Positions 20,491 through 32,812 of a stretch of DNA of 64,000 bases are shown here, one piece after another (within the stretch, counting starts at the first letter, position 1; the number at the start of each line of letters is the position of its first letter). Position numbers and translations under genes: made by a program. The DNA comes from Oegoconia quadripuncta. Taxonomy: Eukaryota; Arthropoda; Insecta; Lepidoptera; Autostichidae. The stretch spans positions 9,752,914-9,816,913 of the forward strand of contig OX438749.1 in NCBI GenBank assembly GCA_949316235.1. The letters run 5' to 3'. The notes under the pieces are model-generated. The model was not told the DNA's origin. It did no database searches and saw only the letters and a program-made list of their open reading frames with translations.

Positions 20491-21984
20491 AAAGATTCTG
20501 TCGAGTTAAATACAATAATTGTTATTTATTTCCTCGTTCCATTATTCTTGTGTATTAAACTCCGAAAGGTGACATATTTCATAACAACAATAGACTTGAG
20601 AAGGTGATAATCTCCCGGAACTCTCATCTAAATAAAAAAGTTACTGAAGCACCGTGATTTCATTTTTAGAGGCCTGTTCAACGATACCCAACCCGATGGG
20701 GAACGAGGAACGGACGGCAATGAATTATAAACGTTCCATTTTTGACGGAAGTTATTTCATTATACACAAGAATTGTCCGATACGATGATGGCTTATAAAC
20801 GGCAAAGAATATAAGGAATCTGTTCGTAAAACCATTACTTATATAACTCTATATGAAACAAACTTTAGTCCAGTATTGATCTAAAGAGAACCCGAAACTT
20901 CAGTCTCGAGATCACAGCTATATATACGAAACCAAGAGCCCCCTGCCCAATTATTTTCCCCAAGTGAAATTCAAGCCTAATTTGAACGAGCTTTCTTTAT
21001 TCAACCTGAAACCACCGTAATCAAAGCTCAGTAATACAATCTCGGTGGATTACGGAGTAGATAATTATTCCGTGGTTACTGGATCCGATTCGGAATAGAT
21101 ATGCAATTTACAATATTGACAGTGAATAACCGAACAGTCACAATTGAATACCTATCAGATATTAATATCGGCTATTGGCCAGAGCGACACTGAAATTGGT
21201 ATACCAGGCAAAACAAAACAGACTTTGTACATACAAAATAGTTGAAACATTTTCGGCTGCATGCAACCATACTAATTCATATTCATTCTTTCCTTAACCA
21301 TATGAGGCATTAAATATGATATAACTTCAACAGGGCATTTGTATATGTCACGGACAGCGATAAATTTGCGACGGAATTTATAATGTGGAAAGACTTATGA
21401 ATACCATGGTACGCGGTTAGCTACAAGAAGTGAACGTGATGTCGCTGGTATAAATATGGTGGTGACGACGGTTACAGTAATATATTAGGTCTGCACATCA
21501 AAATGTAGGGGACTTTGCTATCAGCCTTCAAAGGAGTCGGACCGTGAGTAACTCTGTTTACCTACTATCACACCGACGCTTGGAAGAATCCGGTGTCATT
21601 CTGATATTCTATTCGCCTGTACCGGCTTGATATTATATTGCAATTTCCCGAGCTACCCTATACCACGAGAGTCTGGCACCGTCCCTGTCGCTAGCAACGC
21701 CCGCGTGACCCCGACATATATATAAAATACCATATAATATAACCAAATTACTAAATTGAATCTTAACAAAAACATAATTATAAAGAAAACCTAAAATAAT
21801 ACTTTTAGTTTCTTAGTCAATAGAGCATCAATAATCAATTTGTAGTTTCTATAGACTTTAAATGTACCTTCCTTGTGTAAACAATACAACGTATTTGATT
21901 GAATAAATAATCTTCATTTTCCTGCCCTTATCCCACTCTAAGTGAAGTCGGCACAACATGTCTTCCTCTTCCACTCTTCTCTAT
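20491..21984. other. Long unassigned stretch
   Basis: About 1.5 kb. Short inverted repeats (CCGTAATC/GATTACGG near 21017-21057) are the only structure noticed. A GTGAGT donor-like site at about 21544 has no convincing exon before it. Confidence 0.4.
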
Positions 21985-22300
21985 CAGCCGTCATCTCCGT
22001 ACTCACCCCTTTCTACATATCATTCCTCAGGCAGTCTACTCACACCTTCTTCGGTCTTCCTCTACCTCTGTATCCCTCCACATTCATGCTTAGCACCCAT
22101 CTCGTTACGTGCCTTCCATCCCTCCTCATAATGTGCCCAAACTATGCTAACCTTAACTCCTTAACTTTTCTGTTATTGGTGCCACTTTCAGACTTCCTCT
22201 GATATACTCATTCCTTTTCCATTTTATCCATTCTAGTCACACCACACATCCATCTCAGCGTTTTCATCTCTGCCACACGCATTCTACTTTCATCCGTCAT
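21985..22300 (-). pseudogene. RTE-like retrotransposon C-terminal region
   Basis: The minus-strand frame begins at 22300 with MTDESRMRVAEMKTLRWMCG. It continues through VKELRLA, a stop, FGHIMRRDGRHVTRWVLSMN, and VEGYRGRGRPKK to a stop. The order TLRWMCGVTRxD, xRxxWFGHxxRR, NVEGxRxRGRPKxxW is the standard RTE C-terminus. Four stop codons interrupt about 105 codons. No reverse transcriptase core is present, so the copy is dead and truncated. Confidence 0.85.
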
Positions 22301-22740
22301 TTTCATAAATAATAATCTAATAATTGGTACCATAATTTGAACGGTTCCGTGTAGCTTACCATTGCAAACATTATAGTGCATAAATGCTATCTGCCTATAT
22401 TAACGAATATTCCGTTATTCCCGGTAAACACCTAATTAAATTCCCGTCCACAAAATTTAAACTTCAATTTATGTGTTTGTGCAATTATGTGGAAACAATT
22501 TAAAGTTTAGTATCGTGAATAGTATTCACAATGTGAGCAATGAAAATAATTTCGGTTCTATCATACCGGTTATTACCCCGCTTTACATACATTTTGCTGA
22601 GTGTATTTAAAAAAAAATGAGTTATAGTATAACGGCCGATCTCCCCGTCATTACGTTCTCTTCTCTGCATGCATTTTCTATGAGATCGCATGCCTTGTTA
22701 CCACAGTCGTACATACAAATCTTACAATGCCTACTTACGA
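22301..22740. other. Nothing recognised
   Basis: Unassigned AT-rich sequence. Confidence 0.35.
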
Positions 22741-22935
22741 CGACCGATTAGTGTAGTGGATAGTGACTCTGTCAGAGAAACAACTGCGGGTTCCAATCCA
22801 TCTAGGGGTAAATGTTTGTGTGAGTCATGGATGTTTATATAAATATTTATGTATGTTTATCCGTTTTTTAGCATCCATACAAGCTTTGTCTATGTCCGTA
22901 AGAAAGTGTCTGTTTTTTTCTATAATCTTTAAATG
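22741..22935 (+). repeat. SINE B
   Basis: CGACCGATTAGTGTAGTGGA (A box) and GCGGGTTCCAATCC (B box with one change) lead into the TGTTTATATAAATATTTATG body. The 3' third is diverged. Confidence 0.8.
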
Positions 22936-23284
22936 TGTTTTATTTATTTCGGTATTGTAAACAAGTATAAAATTCGCTTAGATATTATAAATGTAGTTAG
23001 TTTAAAAAAAGAGCGCCCGAAATATTTATTATTTACCAGGAGCAGAGACCAATTTTCATGCAAAAAATAATGTGCATTTAGACTTTAACGTAACAGAAAA
23101 AGTCTAGAAATCGGTTTTATTGTCTGATTTATTACATTACAAATCTGTTTATATCTAATCTAATAGCTCATAGGTATTTGTATGCAAGCAATATTAATAT
23201 TTAAAATGATCATAATACATTAAGGAGCTTAGGCGGCATAAGCGTTGTCATTGGGTTTGTATATTGTATGTATGTGTGGGTATG
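22936..23284. other. Nothing recognised
   Basis: Unassigned AT-rich sequence. Confidence 0.35.
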
Positions 23285-23366
23285 TATATTAATTTTACTT
23301 GTAACTAACACTTATGGATTTATTTGTCCGAAATAAAAATGGTTTCATTTGATTTGATTTGTATAA
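23285..23366 (+). repeat. LINE 3' tail with ATTTG microsatellite
   Basis: GAAATAAAAATGGTTTCATT followed by TGATT repeats is a polyadenylation-like signal and tail characteristic of LINE 3' termini. No coding remnant upstream. Confidence 0.4.
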
Positions 23367-24881
23367 TATTTGGTCTACTACTGTTTATTAGTATGTGGTT
23401 CTTACACAAATCTGCGTTATTATGTTGGCATATAGAATCTACCATGAATAGATGTAGCAAGATCGCATTATGGCATAGGCAACTATATCACACCTGTCTA
23501 ACCTTAAGCTATACCTATCTATTAAGTGACTCACACGTTACTTAGTGGTTTCAGTGGATTTCAGGCGGCTTTAGAACATATCTTCGAAATCTCAAAAGCT
23601 ATCTATCACAGCTACTTAGTTACTAAATTACAACAGCCTCTAAAGCTTTAAAATAATCCTAACAAGATTTTGCGTTTCGTTTTATCCAATGCTTGTATTT
23701 TGTGGTTTTTATTTTTGGTGGTATCTTAATGGCACCTTTACGTGAATTTGAATTTTTGAATATTCTAATCGAGAACCAATTTAAAATCTATTTCTATAGT
23801 GAAATGCTCTCGCTACTTCCGTTTTATGATTAGTGACAGTGTCAATAAGCGGCTGGATATATCAATTATATCAATATAAAGGTCAATAAGGCCTTTGTCG
23901 AAATATGAAATTAAAAACAGGACTAGGAACTAGTTACAAACATTAAATTACGCTGAAACTGAGTCACTCTTATAATCTAAAGCTTAAAAAAAATTATTAA
24001 TTAACACAACTTAACCACAGTTGTCGGGAAAGAAATACATATTTAAATACAATAAGTGTATAAGCAATATAAAAAACAACTACACATCAGATTCCTAAAT
24101 CACACAAGATTCTATCAACCTGACACATTTTTGTCTCACTTGTAACACTCGCATTCAAAACATACACACACTCGCTAGCACATAACAGTAATTAAAGAAA
24201 TCCTCTCTTGGTAAAAAAACAGTTTTCTTGAATTTTGAATCCAAAAATGTTTTAAAGAGATTCCCATCCGCTGCAATTTAACACTAGTGTTGGGAATCTA
24301 GTCATTTATAATATTAGCATGTAAGCCTAAAACAACTACTGATTCAGTCCTTCATCTATCAGCATCAGCATCATCTGTACACACAGGTTTATTCCTAGTT
24401 CAGGATCTGTATGTTGTTAGTCTGGATTGGATCAATACTTACTGATGTACCTATGTAGGTATCTCTTCTAACAATCTTGTTTGGCTATATATGTAATAAA
24501 CTATTTTATTATTTATTAATATTATTAGTGTTAGTTATCTGAACTCGACGCTTATTACACTATTGCGACAATAAAAGTGGGACGCTTAAGTAGTTAAAAA
24601 ATTGCACAGTATACAACTTTATATTACAGCAATGCCGAGTTCACGCACAAATGTTTTACATCTATATGTAAAGTTTTGTTTGTTATTTTGTAACTCAGCA
24701 ATTTCAATATTCTATGCCACTTTATTAATCTCAGGAAATCAAATTATTAGTATCATAAGAACAAAACTGAATAGTAACCTTATCAGTAGATAAGATTTTC
24801 TTTCTTTTTAACGGTTTAGCGCTTGATGTTATTTAAAAATGGATAGATTTATTTAGGATGGTATAGCTAGTTATGTACTAA
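23367..24881. other. Long unassigned stretch
   Basis: About 1.5 kb of AT-rich DNA without identifiable elements. Confidence 0.4.
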
Positions 24882-24962
24882 AGATATACTCCGCTGGGAA
24901 TCGAATCCGCGACCTCCGTTTGGTAAACCTTATGTAGTGTAAGGTGAGCGACAGAGGCGGTT
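24882..24962 (-). repeat. SINE A head
   Basis: CGCTGGGAATCGAATCCGCGACCTCCG is the reversed B-box end, and GACAGAGGCGGTT the reversed 5' end. The body is absent. Confidence 0.65.
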
Positions 24963-25402
24963 AAAGAAGATGTTTTCGCTTCACTTTACTAACGATATTG
25001 TCTAATGTATGAACTATTAATAGGGTTGATTAATATTTTAGGTTCGCTCGTTGTATCCGTGTATAATTCAGCTAGTCTCCCATTGGAAGTGAAATCCGAT
25101 ATTTTTGTTTCATTCGACGTTAACCATAATTTTATTATTGATCCCCTTTCCCATAGGCTGATTTTGGCTGATTTTTAATTCAATTAGCTACCCATTTTCG
25201 GAGAGGGATGGGAAACGTCTGTCCTACTTCACACTTTTAACTCTTCTCTAATTAATTTGGTGTCCAAGGTAGTAATATAGACACGTAGGGCCCCATCTAC
25301 CTTCAGTACGTATTTGACTTTTATGTGTACTCGTGTGCAATAAATAATAAAATAAAAATTATAAACAGTACTTATAGAAGTATATTACGCTTTTTGTTCC
25401 TG
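24963..25402. other. Nothing recognised
   Basis: Unassigned sequence. Confidence 0.35.
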
Positions 25403-25648
25403 GCATTTAAAAAGAATACAACTAACCCTTCGGTGGAAGTCGTAAAAGGCCACCAAGGAACTTTATACCAAAAACATCTATAGACTTGCACATTAGAACA
25501 GCGACGGGCTCACGTGTGCAATTCTGTATATTTAAAAATGTGGACCGTAGACGTTGTTTCTTGAACTGTTAAAATTTAGAACACCGAAACGCTTATAGTT
25601 GGGATTTCTTTGACCATCCCATTTGGGATAAAGGTCGTATCGTGACAT
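25403..25648. repeat. Repeat family F
   Basis: Starts GCATTTAAAAAGAATACAAC and ends CCATTTGGGATAAAGGTCGT. The middle carries GACGGGCTCACGTGTGCAAT and AGAACACCGAAACGCTTATA. Copies at 30.76, 39.64, 56.43 and 58.28 kb share order and length (about 230 bp). Confidence 0.75.
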
Positions 25649-25904
25649 TATTCAATTCAAAAAAGAAACTTTGTTTTGTAAAAAAAACCTTTGCTAACCT
25701 ATAATATATAAAAAGTGGTTCCACTACAAGTTTTTCTAAGCTTAAACGGAGGATCCTACAACTTGTATTGCCAACATGAAGCAAAGAAAATAAATGATTT
25801 TTGATTTTCGTTTTTGTTTTTATATTCAATTCATATATTCACAACTCACAATTAATCAATTCACTATTATGTATGTATATGTAAGTAATTATGCACTTTA
25901 TCGA

Positions 25905-25990
25905 CATCATCATCAACAGCCTTTCCATACTGCTGGAGCCCAGCGTCCTCTCACCGGGAGAGGGTATGACTCATATTCCACGTGGTGGAA
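25905..25990. repeat. Short dispersed-repeat fragment
   Basis: CATCATCATCAACAGCC followed by CTCTCACCGGGAGAGGGTAT. Related pieces lie at 29.49, 52.70 and 56.88 kb; they resemble LINE 3' ends with GAT/CAT microsatellites. Confidence 0.4.
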
Positions 25991-26112
25991 TTGGTGAATT
26001 TATCTCAGACTAGTGGCCACCTTTTATTTTTTTTAGCTTTACGGCAATTGAAAATCAAATGACTATTAGCGTGATCTCTGAAGCACGGAAACACTTATAT
26101 TAAAATGTCATA

Positions 26113-26205
26113 CTAGCGGTCACCCATCTATGGACTGACCGGGCCAGACATTACTTAACAATGCTAAACTAATGCGACCGCGCCACGAGTACTCGTAACC
26201 GGCCG
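26113..26205 (-). pseudogene. 5S rRNA-like fragment
   Basis: The minus strand contains GTTAAG...GGCCCGGTCAGTCC...AGATGGGTGACCGCT in the order of the 5S rRNA internal promoter region. From memory of insect 5S rRNA, about 36 of 44 bases agree over the core; this was not aligned by software. Both ends of a 5S gene are missing. It may be a 5S pseudogene or the head of a 5S-derived SINE. Confidence 0.55.
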
Positions 26206-26660
26206 TAATATTAATATTCCATGTTCTGAAGAAGTTCTGTATTTAAAGTGATATAGGTCACCAATTGTCAGACTACAAATTATCAGACTTCATGAGCTCG
26301 TTAAAGGTTATATATGAAATAAGAACAAAGTTCGCAGCGATCGAAGAATTAGATACATTTTAATTAAAGTTTATTAGGAAAGTAACGAGCTATGAACGAA
26401 CATCCACAAAGATTTAATTAAGTCTCAATTATGTGTCAGTATATCTAATTGAATGTACCGACAATGTGTACGTTCTACGCCTTAGAGGAGTTTGCACGTG
26501 AGGTGATTTTGAAATTGCAATAATATGAGTGTGATACTTTATAAGCTCACGGAAAAGAGTGAATTGCCCATTCCACAAAACTGTTAGTGTTTAAATATAC
26601 AAAATATATTTTTGCCTTAAGGTTAAACCATATCTGAACATATTTTTTGGACAGGTTCCA
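26206..26660. other. Nothing recognised
   Basis: Unassigned AT-rich sequence. Confidence 0.35.
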
Positions 26661-26900
26661 TTTTTTTGACCTCAATCACACCTGATGTTAAGTAAAGATG
26701 AGGTCGAAGGTGGAAGCGTACTGAAATACTGACCCGGAAACCCCAACATATTTGGGGGAACTGGCTGTCTAATCTCTGACAACCGGAATACAACAATACT
26801 ATTAACATTGCTGCTTGGGGGAAGATTTAGATGAGATGGTGGTATTAATGGATAAGAAGACATTTAAAATTCCCTACTACCAACCAACTCGAGTATTAAG
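26661..26900 (-). repeat. SINE A body
   Basis: Reversed GACCTCAATCACACCTGATG, GACCCGGAAACCCCAACA and GACAACCGGAATACAACAAT blocks. The tRNA-like head is absent. A small duplication (GTACTGAAATACTGACCC) marks this copy. Confidence 0.8.
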
Positions 26901-27273
26901 TAAAACTAAATTTAATGAAACTTATTCGAGTTTCTGCCAATAATTATTCATGCAAAGGAAATTTCTCGTACATTACTTAATTAGTGACGTACTGGCTGCA
27001 GAATGTGAAAATTTAATTAAAATCGATATAGTACAGTTCGAGTTGCTAACTAGCTTCTAAACCCAGAATTGTAGGAAGTTGTATTGAGATTTACTTGGTG
27101 GCTCGATTTTTTTGATGATCAGTGTAGTTGAGATTATGGAATTTTCAAAATTTGTAAACGGACATAATATATGCATTGTCGGAACTCCAATTCTATGCTT
27201 TTTAAAATTCTTTTGCATTTATCAAAGCCATTTTTAACAGACTTCGAAAAGCAGGAGGCAAAGCATTGACACC

Positions 27274-27415
27274 GACTTCGAAAGAAATTTGTTCATATAG
27301 CAGTGATTAATTGGCACAGTGCACATAGAAAATGAGGAATTGAGAAATAGGTACAAGCATTTGTTACTTCATAGTGACTGATTCAACAGATTTTTTGAAG
27401 TTTTTTGTTACAAAG
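27274..27415 (+). repeat. Repeat family M, copy 1
   Basis: CTTCGAAAGAAATTTGTTCATATAG...ACATAGAAAATGAGGAATTG matches, in reverse orientation, 59.08-59.21 kb over about 135 bp with small gaps. Unnamed element. Confidence 0.5.
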
Positions 27416-29189
27416 TTTTTTTTTAAACTGCGGTTAGAATTAACCAATTTTCAACCTACTTGCCATCTTAAAATATGTTATTACAAGTTTAAAACCTCCG
27501 TCAGTTTTTCTGTCAGTTTTAAGAGCGAATATACTACATTTTCTTAAACAAATTCATTACCTACTTACACACAGTCCAACAAGTAACTTAAATTAAAGCA
27601 ATCAGTTACAAAAACGTGGCCAGTTAGGTAAACACAACACCGCTAAATAAATACACGAGATCGTGTTGGGGGTGTGCTGTTTGAACAAAGCTTGAACTGA
27701 AACAAACTGGTATTGTAGCCTTCCTACTATTTGTTAAATATGGAGACCTGGTAAACAAAGAGGTTAGCTAACGTAAACCGATGTTAAGTGTAAAAGAGGT
27801 AGATACAGGTAGGTATGCTCACCCTGAAGCATCACTGAATAAATATTAAATATTATTGTAACAATCATGAAGCAAAAATTATTTTATTATGTCGTATGCA
27901 AAAACTTTTTTCATTCAAGGCTAGAACACGTCAAAATAACATCCGAACTCTTAGAGATCCGCAACAATTTCTTTGTTGAATGCAAAGTTCAGGTTCAAAG
28001 AAGGTTTTTCAGTCCAGTGGGGCCCTCATTAGATAAATTAAGATTTCTTTTTAAATACAGCCATAAAAAATATTGCTCTGACCTGAAAAGGTTCTGTTTG
28101 CGAAATATTAAGCTTTAAAGTGCAATTTTTTGTTAGAATCAATTATCCCAGCTAATCGGTTCTTTTTGGATACGTGAAGTAATTCACCGCAGTAGTATAT
28201 GTAACGAAGTTTACGCAATTTAATGAGTAATAGTAGAAGAATTTCTAAAATTCACTTTCCGTTGAAAATGATTTATCAACCATGAAAAAGCCACCTTCTA
28301 AGTCCTCATACGGTAACTACGGAACTTGCGAGTGACCTGACATGCACCTGCGGGGGGTTTTCATGGATACAAGGTGAATTTGATTTCATGTAATTCCCAT
28401 AAACTGGTGACGCCACTCTTGATTACGTACAACTTATTGAAGGAACCAGAGTCTAATTTGATCAAAAAATTTCGATTAACCATACAAAATTAACATTCTG
28501 CAATAACCTTTAATATGGAAATCCAACAATTTTCGGTTGAATTAGGCTGTGGATCTTAATGGAAAGTTGGAAAGTTGTTCGTAATCAGAAGGAAGTCACC
28601 AGTAAACAGGAATTATACTAATTAAATTTCACCCTATATACATAATCTTCAACGTCCACTGCTGGGCATAGGTTTAGACATTAGTAAACATAAACTTTAT
28701 AGGCAAAACAAGCCGTAGACAAATATAACTTTGTTTTAGGGTAGTTCAATGAAAAGGATCGAGGGAAAAAGGTTACCTATGTCTGTCATTATTTCTGAAT
28801 ATTGTTCGTAAGAATATCCGTGAGAAAACCATTTGGGAAATCCGCAATTATGAACCGATTACTGGGAATCCCTTCGAAAATACTGAGAAAAATCATTTCT
28901 TTCAACGTTAGTAATAGGTATTTAGCTCTAGGGAAATAGGGCTACTTTCAATAAGAGTTAAATGTGTTGGAATATCGTCGTGATCGTTTTATTCACTGGT
29001 ATATGGCTACTACGATGCTTGCTGACTCGCTACGGCTGAACATGAACGATTTAGAATGTTATCTGGAAAAACAGTGTTTTCTACTGGATATTTTAGGAGA
29101 AATAGCAGTCCTGCATTTCTGTGTGACTATATAACCATCTACAGATAAATAAATAAAGTAAAATAAACAAATATCCTTGAACGTACAGT
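27416..29189. other. Long unassigned stretch
   Basis: About 1.8 kb. An 83-codon frame at 27867-28118 is Lys/Phe-rich and lacks any domain. A reversed RTE tail phrase (CGTCCACTGCTGGGCATAGG) lies at about 28652. Nothing else is supported. Confidence 0.4.
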
Positions 29190-29380
29190 GCTATCTAGTT
29201 CCACTCTAAGCAACTAGGCTTTTATTAAGGGTACCACAGTTGATATACTATACAAATACTTCTTTTTTGTAAATGTAAAATTATGTATTATAAATGAAAA
29301 CATTCTTAACTCGGGTACAGGTGTCTATATTCATCATACAAACATATGCCCTTAGCGGGACTCGCACGCACGACCTTTTC
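29190..29380 (-). repeat. SINE B variant (B2)
   Basis: TCTAGTTCCACTCTAAGCAA, ACTCGGGTACAGGTGTCTAT and CCCTTAGCGGGACTCGCACG follow the order of a reversed SINE B, but with many changes, including a damaged B box. The frame crossing it reads SGTRTHDL, an artefact of the SINE. Confidence 0.55.
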
Positions 29381-29484
29381 ACTCAGGATTATGTGTGGGC
29401 AATACATCCGCAATCAGAAGACGAAAAGATAAGAGGGTTATTTGATACATTAAGATTTTTTTCCAATCATCAAGAGCTTTACAC

Positions 29485-29545
29485 GTTCCCACTGTTGGGG
29501 CATAGCTCCTCTCACTGGGAGAGGATATGGGCCATAATCCAAATA
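29485..29545. repeat. Short dispersed-repeat fragment
   Basis: CCCACTGTTGGGGCATAGCT and CTCACTGGGAGAGGATATGG match the type seen at 25.9 kb. Confidence 0.4.
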
Positions 29546-30754
29546 CAATATTAATCCAAAATGTGTTGTAAATGTTTTCAGGTGAACTTGAAAAACCTAA
29601 AGCTAATACTTATTAGGGAATATACGGCAAATTTTGTGTCCGATGCTATATGATCGTATTTACTCGATATACGACGACACAACACGACACTCGAGCTATT
29701 ATCCAGAGTACCTGCATGCGAATTAGAAAGAAAAAAATGAATGACCAATTTATTACATTTACTTATTGTAAAAAATAAGCGAAAGAACAAAAACCGCTAA
29801 TAAATGTGTAAACACCTCGGCGAGATTTTCGACTCGGGCGTACGATCCGACTATCGGATTAAATGTTCAAACAAAATAATGGATCCAACGCCTTCCTATA
29901 TAGTTCAGAATCATAGGATCAGACTATCGGATTCGACTGTCGGATTGAAAAATCTGACGAATATGACGACGACCTAAGGCTTGCATAAGAGGGATCTCTA
30001 TGCTGTTATGTTGTATGCCAAGCCACAAAAGTAAATGTGGTAAAAAGACGGAAAGTTTTGCTAAATAATTATATTTTTTTTTTTTTGAGAAAAGCTGTCC
30101 AGGATGGCTCTCTCTGTAGTACTCGTAATGTTCTATTCCTAGACAAACCTGAACAACAATTTTTGTGACGTTTGAAATTATTCTTTTAAAATGTCTGAGT
30201 GCATAAAGGAAATAACCCGTAGACTGCTTACATGATTTTTTGTACATAATTTTAAATATAATATATTTAGCATATTATGCTAAAACAATGATATAGAAAT
30301 TTAGTAGAGAGGTAACCCTCGATCCCAGGTAGTACATAGGCTACTTTTCAATCTGACAATAAAATAACTTCATGCGAGAAGCAAGTACTTAAATAATAGA
30401 ATATGCTAATGTTACACTTAAAATATACTTATATTTTCTTTTGTACATTAAAGCATTTACCAACAAACAAATGAAAATTCTTAGAGCTAATTTTAAACGT
30501 CTTATTAGGACCAAATTGTGAAAGGAACACATCGAGGCAGTTCCCTGTACTCGTAGCTTTGAATCTAATTAACGAACTTCGTACAATGAGAAACTTATGT
30601 TGTTCCTTTTAAATTGTTGAAGCCAAGACAAGAGGATTTTCTTTTATATACACGTACCTACAGTGCGAAAAATAACATAAGCAATTTAATTAGCTTCTGA
30701 AATTCTGATCTTATATAGGTATAAGACAGTTAATCTACATCTAAAGTCAGATAA
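29546..30754. other. Unassigned stretch with a TCGGAT cluster
   Basis: Between 29845 and 29950 the motif ATCCGA/TCGGAT recurs, including the perfect palindrome ATCCGACTATCGGAT (29845-29859). Otherwise AT-rich with no gene. A 107-codon minus frame (29924-30247) has no recognised domain. Confidence 0.4.
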
Positions 30755-30970
30755 CACATCTCTTTCCATCGGTGTCATGAAAGACGACTATGAGACTTTC
30801 CACCAAAAAACATCTATAGACTTGCAGGTTTTAACGGAGATCGGATTACCTTTCATTTCTGTATTTTTCGAAAGGTAAACTGTAGGTGTTGTTTTAAACA
30901 TTCAACTTTAATGTTTAGAACACCCAAGCGTTTATATTTGGGATAAAGATCATAACTCTATTTATGTATG
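30755..30970. repeat. Repeat family F
   Basis: TCTCTTTCCATCGGTGTCAT, ACATCTATAGACTTGCAGG and TAGAACACCCAAGCGTTTAT follow the family F order. Confidence 0.7.
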
Positions 30971-32051
30971 TTTGATTTTAATATAGCTTTAAGCAGTTGA
31001 GATTTATTATTTCTACATAATTAAAGAAACATGTTTTTTAAAGTTTGTTAAACTTTGCTAATGATATTTCATAAGTTCACACAGTAATACATTATTATCT
31101 TCTCTGTATAATACATGTATGATAATTGGATGTATAACAAAATGATATATTCACCATCTCAGCCACAGCACACGATGTATGTATGTAAATTTATATAAAC
31201 AGATTTCGGAAGTTAAAGTTAGATAATCCCTTTTTGCAATAATGCTGTTTTCCCGCTCATATACTTCATGCTTACATATTTATTTTGTGGGACGTATCAT
31301 ATATTCCATAAAAATCACGCCTGATATACTTTTCTACTCCGTATTATGAATCCAAAAATAATTTGATATATTAAAGTAAAAAATTATTTATTTCATAGGT
31401 ATGCATGTACCTACACTTAAAATAGGCAGATTTCACATTGTTTAAAATGAACAAACCTAAAATAATCTTTGAGTGATGATTTCGGCTAAACCTTAGTGTT
31501 TTTAAGAGGAAAACCACAAGTGTTTACACTGTCTATTGAAATAACATCTACTAACGTTCTCAAGTACTTGACACGAAAAAGTTTAGTAGGTGGCGTGTTC
31601 TTATTTCCATTGAGCTTGAAATTTTCTTATTTTTTGAAATTAGACTACCATTTTGTTTTTAATTCGTTAACAACTGTTTTATTATCAAGAATGCTTAATG
31701 TTAGTGCATGAATAGGAAGACTCAAAAATGTTACGTATTGAAGTTGTAATGATATTGCCGCCGCCCCGGTACATTCTTTGAATAAACAAATAAATGGTAC
31801 ATTATTGCAGAATCCATCCTGGCCGAGGAAGGTGAGGGCTTTCTACATTACGGTTGAAGCAGGTTATAGTGCTTTTTCAAAAAAAAAATATAATCAACAT
31901 GAATTTTGTTTTTACAAAGATTCCTGCTTTTTTAACGCATTTACTTTTTAAATAGTATACAACTTTAGAGTGCTCTTTAATCGTTTGGAGAGTTCCAAAT
32001 TCAAATAGTATTTTATGCAATGGAATTTTATTACACTTAGGGTCTGGATTT
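30971..32051. other. Unassigned stretch
   Basis: About 1.1 kb. A 21-nt segment with splice-like borders lies at 31811-31831. A 71-codon frame at 31496-31711 has no motif. Confidence 0.35.
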
Positions 32052-32226
32052 TCACCGCCTCCGTGTGTCGCGGGTTCAATTCCCAGCGATATGTTTACTA
32101 TTCGGTTTCGTTAGTTGTAGCGCATTTTTAAATATCCGCTTGCCACCAAGCAGCATTGTTGTGTGTTGTAAAGTGATAAGATAGCCAATGGGTTTCCCAG
32201 GTTCTTCATAATCTTCAGTTAAGAAC
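32052..32226 (+). repeat. SINE A, internally deleted
   Basis: ACCGCCTCCGTGTGTCGCGG head with GTTCAATTCCCAGCG B-box region. A shortened body (GCCACCAAGCAGCATTGTTG) ends near AATCTTCAGTTAAGAAC. Confidence 0.75.
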
Positions 32227-32264
32227 AGCTACGATTATACAACAGATTGACGTTAAAAAATTAT

Positions 32265-32540
32265 TATAAAATATCAGATTATATAGATGATAAACATTAA
32301 TGGACATTACCAGCTCGTTCGTATAACCAGGCTATTTCACTATTAATAATGAAATATAATTTAGCCTTTTTGTAATATAAAAACCTTCTTTTTTTAAAGA
32401 GCAACCTTTCGAGTTTCTTGCTTATTCTTTTCAGGGAAAAATTGCCCTTTGAACAAGCAGTAGTTTTAAAAATTAAAATCTGACTATTTTAAGTATACCT
32501 ACAAAATAATGCATTTTTGATTTGATTTGATTTGTTAAAA
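32265..32540 (+). pseudogene. LINE family D 3' end
   Basis: ACATTACCAGCTCGTTCGTA and CCAGGCTATTTCACTATTAA are followed by the TCGAGTTTCTTGCTTATTCT and GAACAAGCAGTAGTTTTAAA blocks. The tail is ATGCATTTTTGATTTGATTT. Non-coding; strongly decayed. Confidence 0.7.
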
Positions 32541-32588
32541 GCGCTTATATACAGTTATGAATAAAAATAATTTATGATTTAGATTCAA

Positions 32589-32812
32589 TGACCAATTGGT
32601 GTAGTGGATAGTGATCCTGTCAGCGAAATGAACGGTTGCGGGTTCGAATCCCGCGAGGGGTAAATGTTTGTGTGATGAATACGAACATTTATTCCCGAGT
32701 CATGGATGTTTATATAAATATTAAATTTATCCGTTATCTAGTGTCCCCTGTACAAGCTTTGCTTAGTTTGGCATTAGATGTTTGGTGTGTCTGAAATATT
32801 TATTTATTTACT
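32589..32812 (+). repeat. SINE B, near full length
   Basis: TGACCAATTGGTGTAGTGGA (A box) and TGCGGGTTCGAATCCCGCG (exact B box), then the body through AGCTTTGCTTAGTTTGG and a TATTTATTTA tail. It lies 50 bp after the family D tail. Confidence 0.85.

Noticed and set aside
21500..21550. Exon ending at GGACC/GTGAGT
   Set aside because: The donor is good but no convincing acceptor or long open frame precedes it.
27867..28118. 83-codon plus-strand frame
   Set aside because: No domain, AT-driven composition (Lys, Phe, Asn), and no splice or promoter context.
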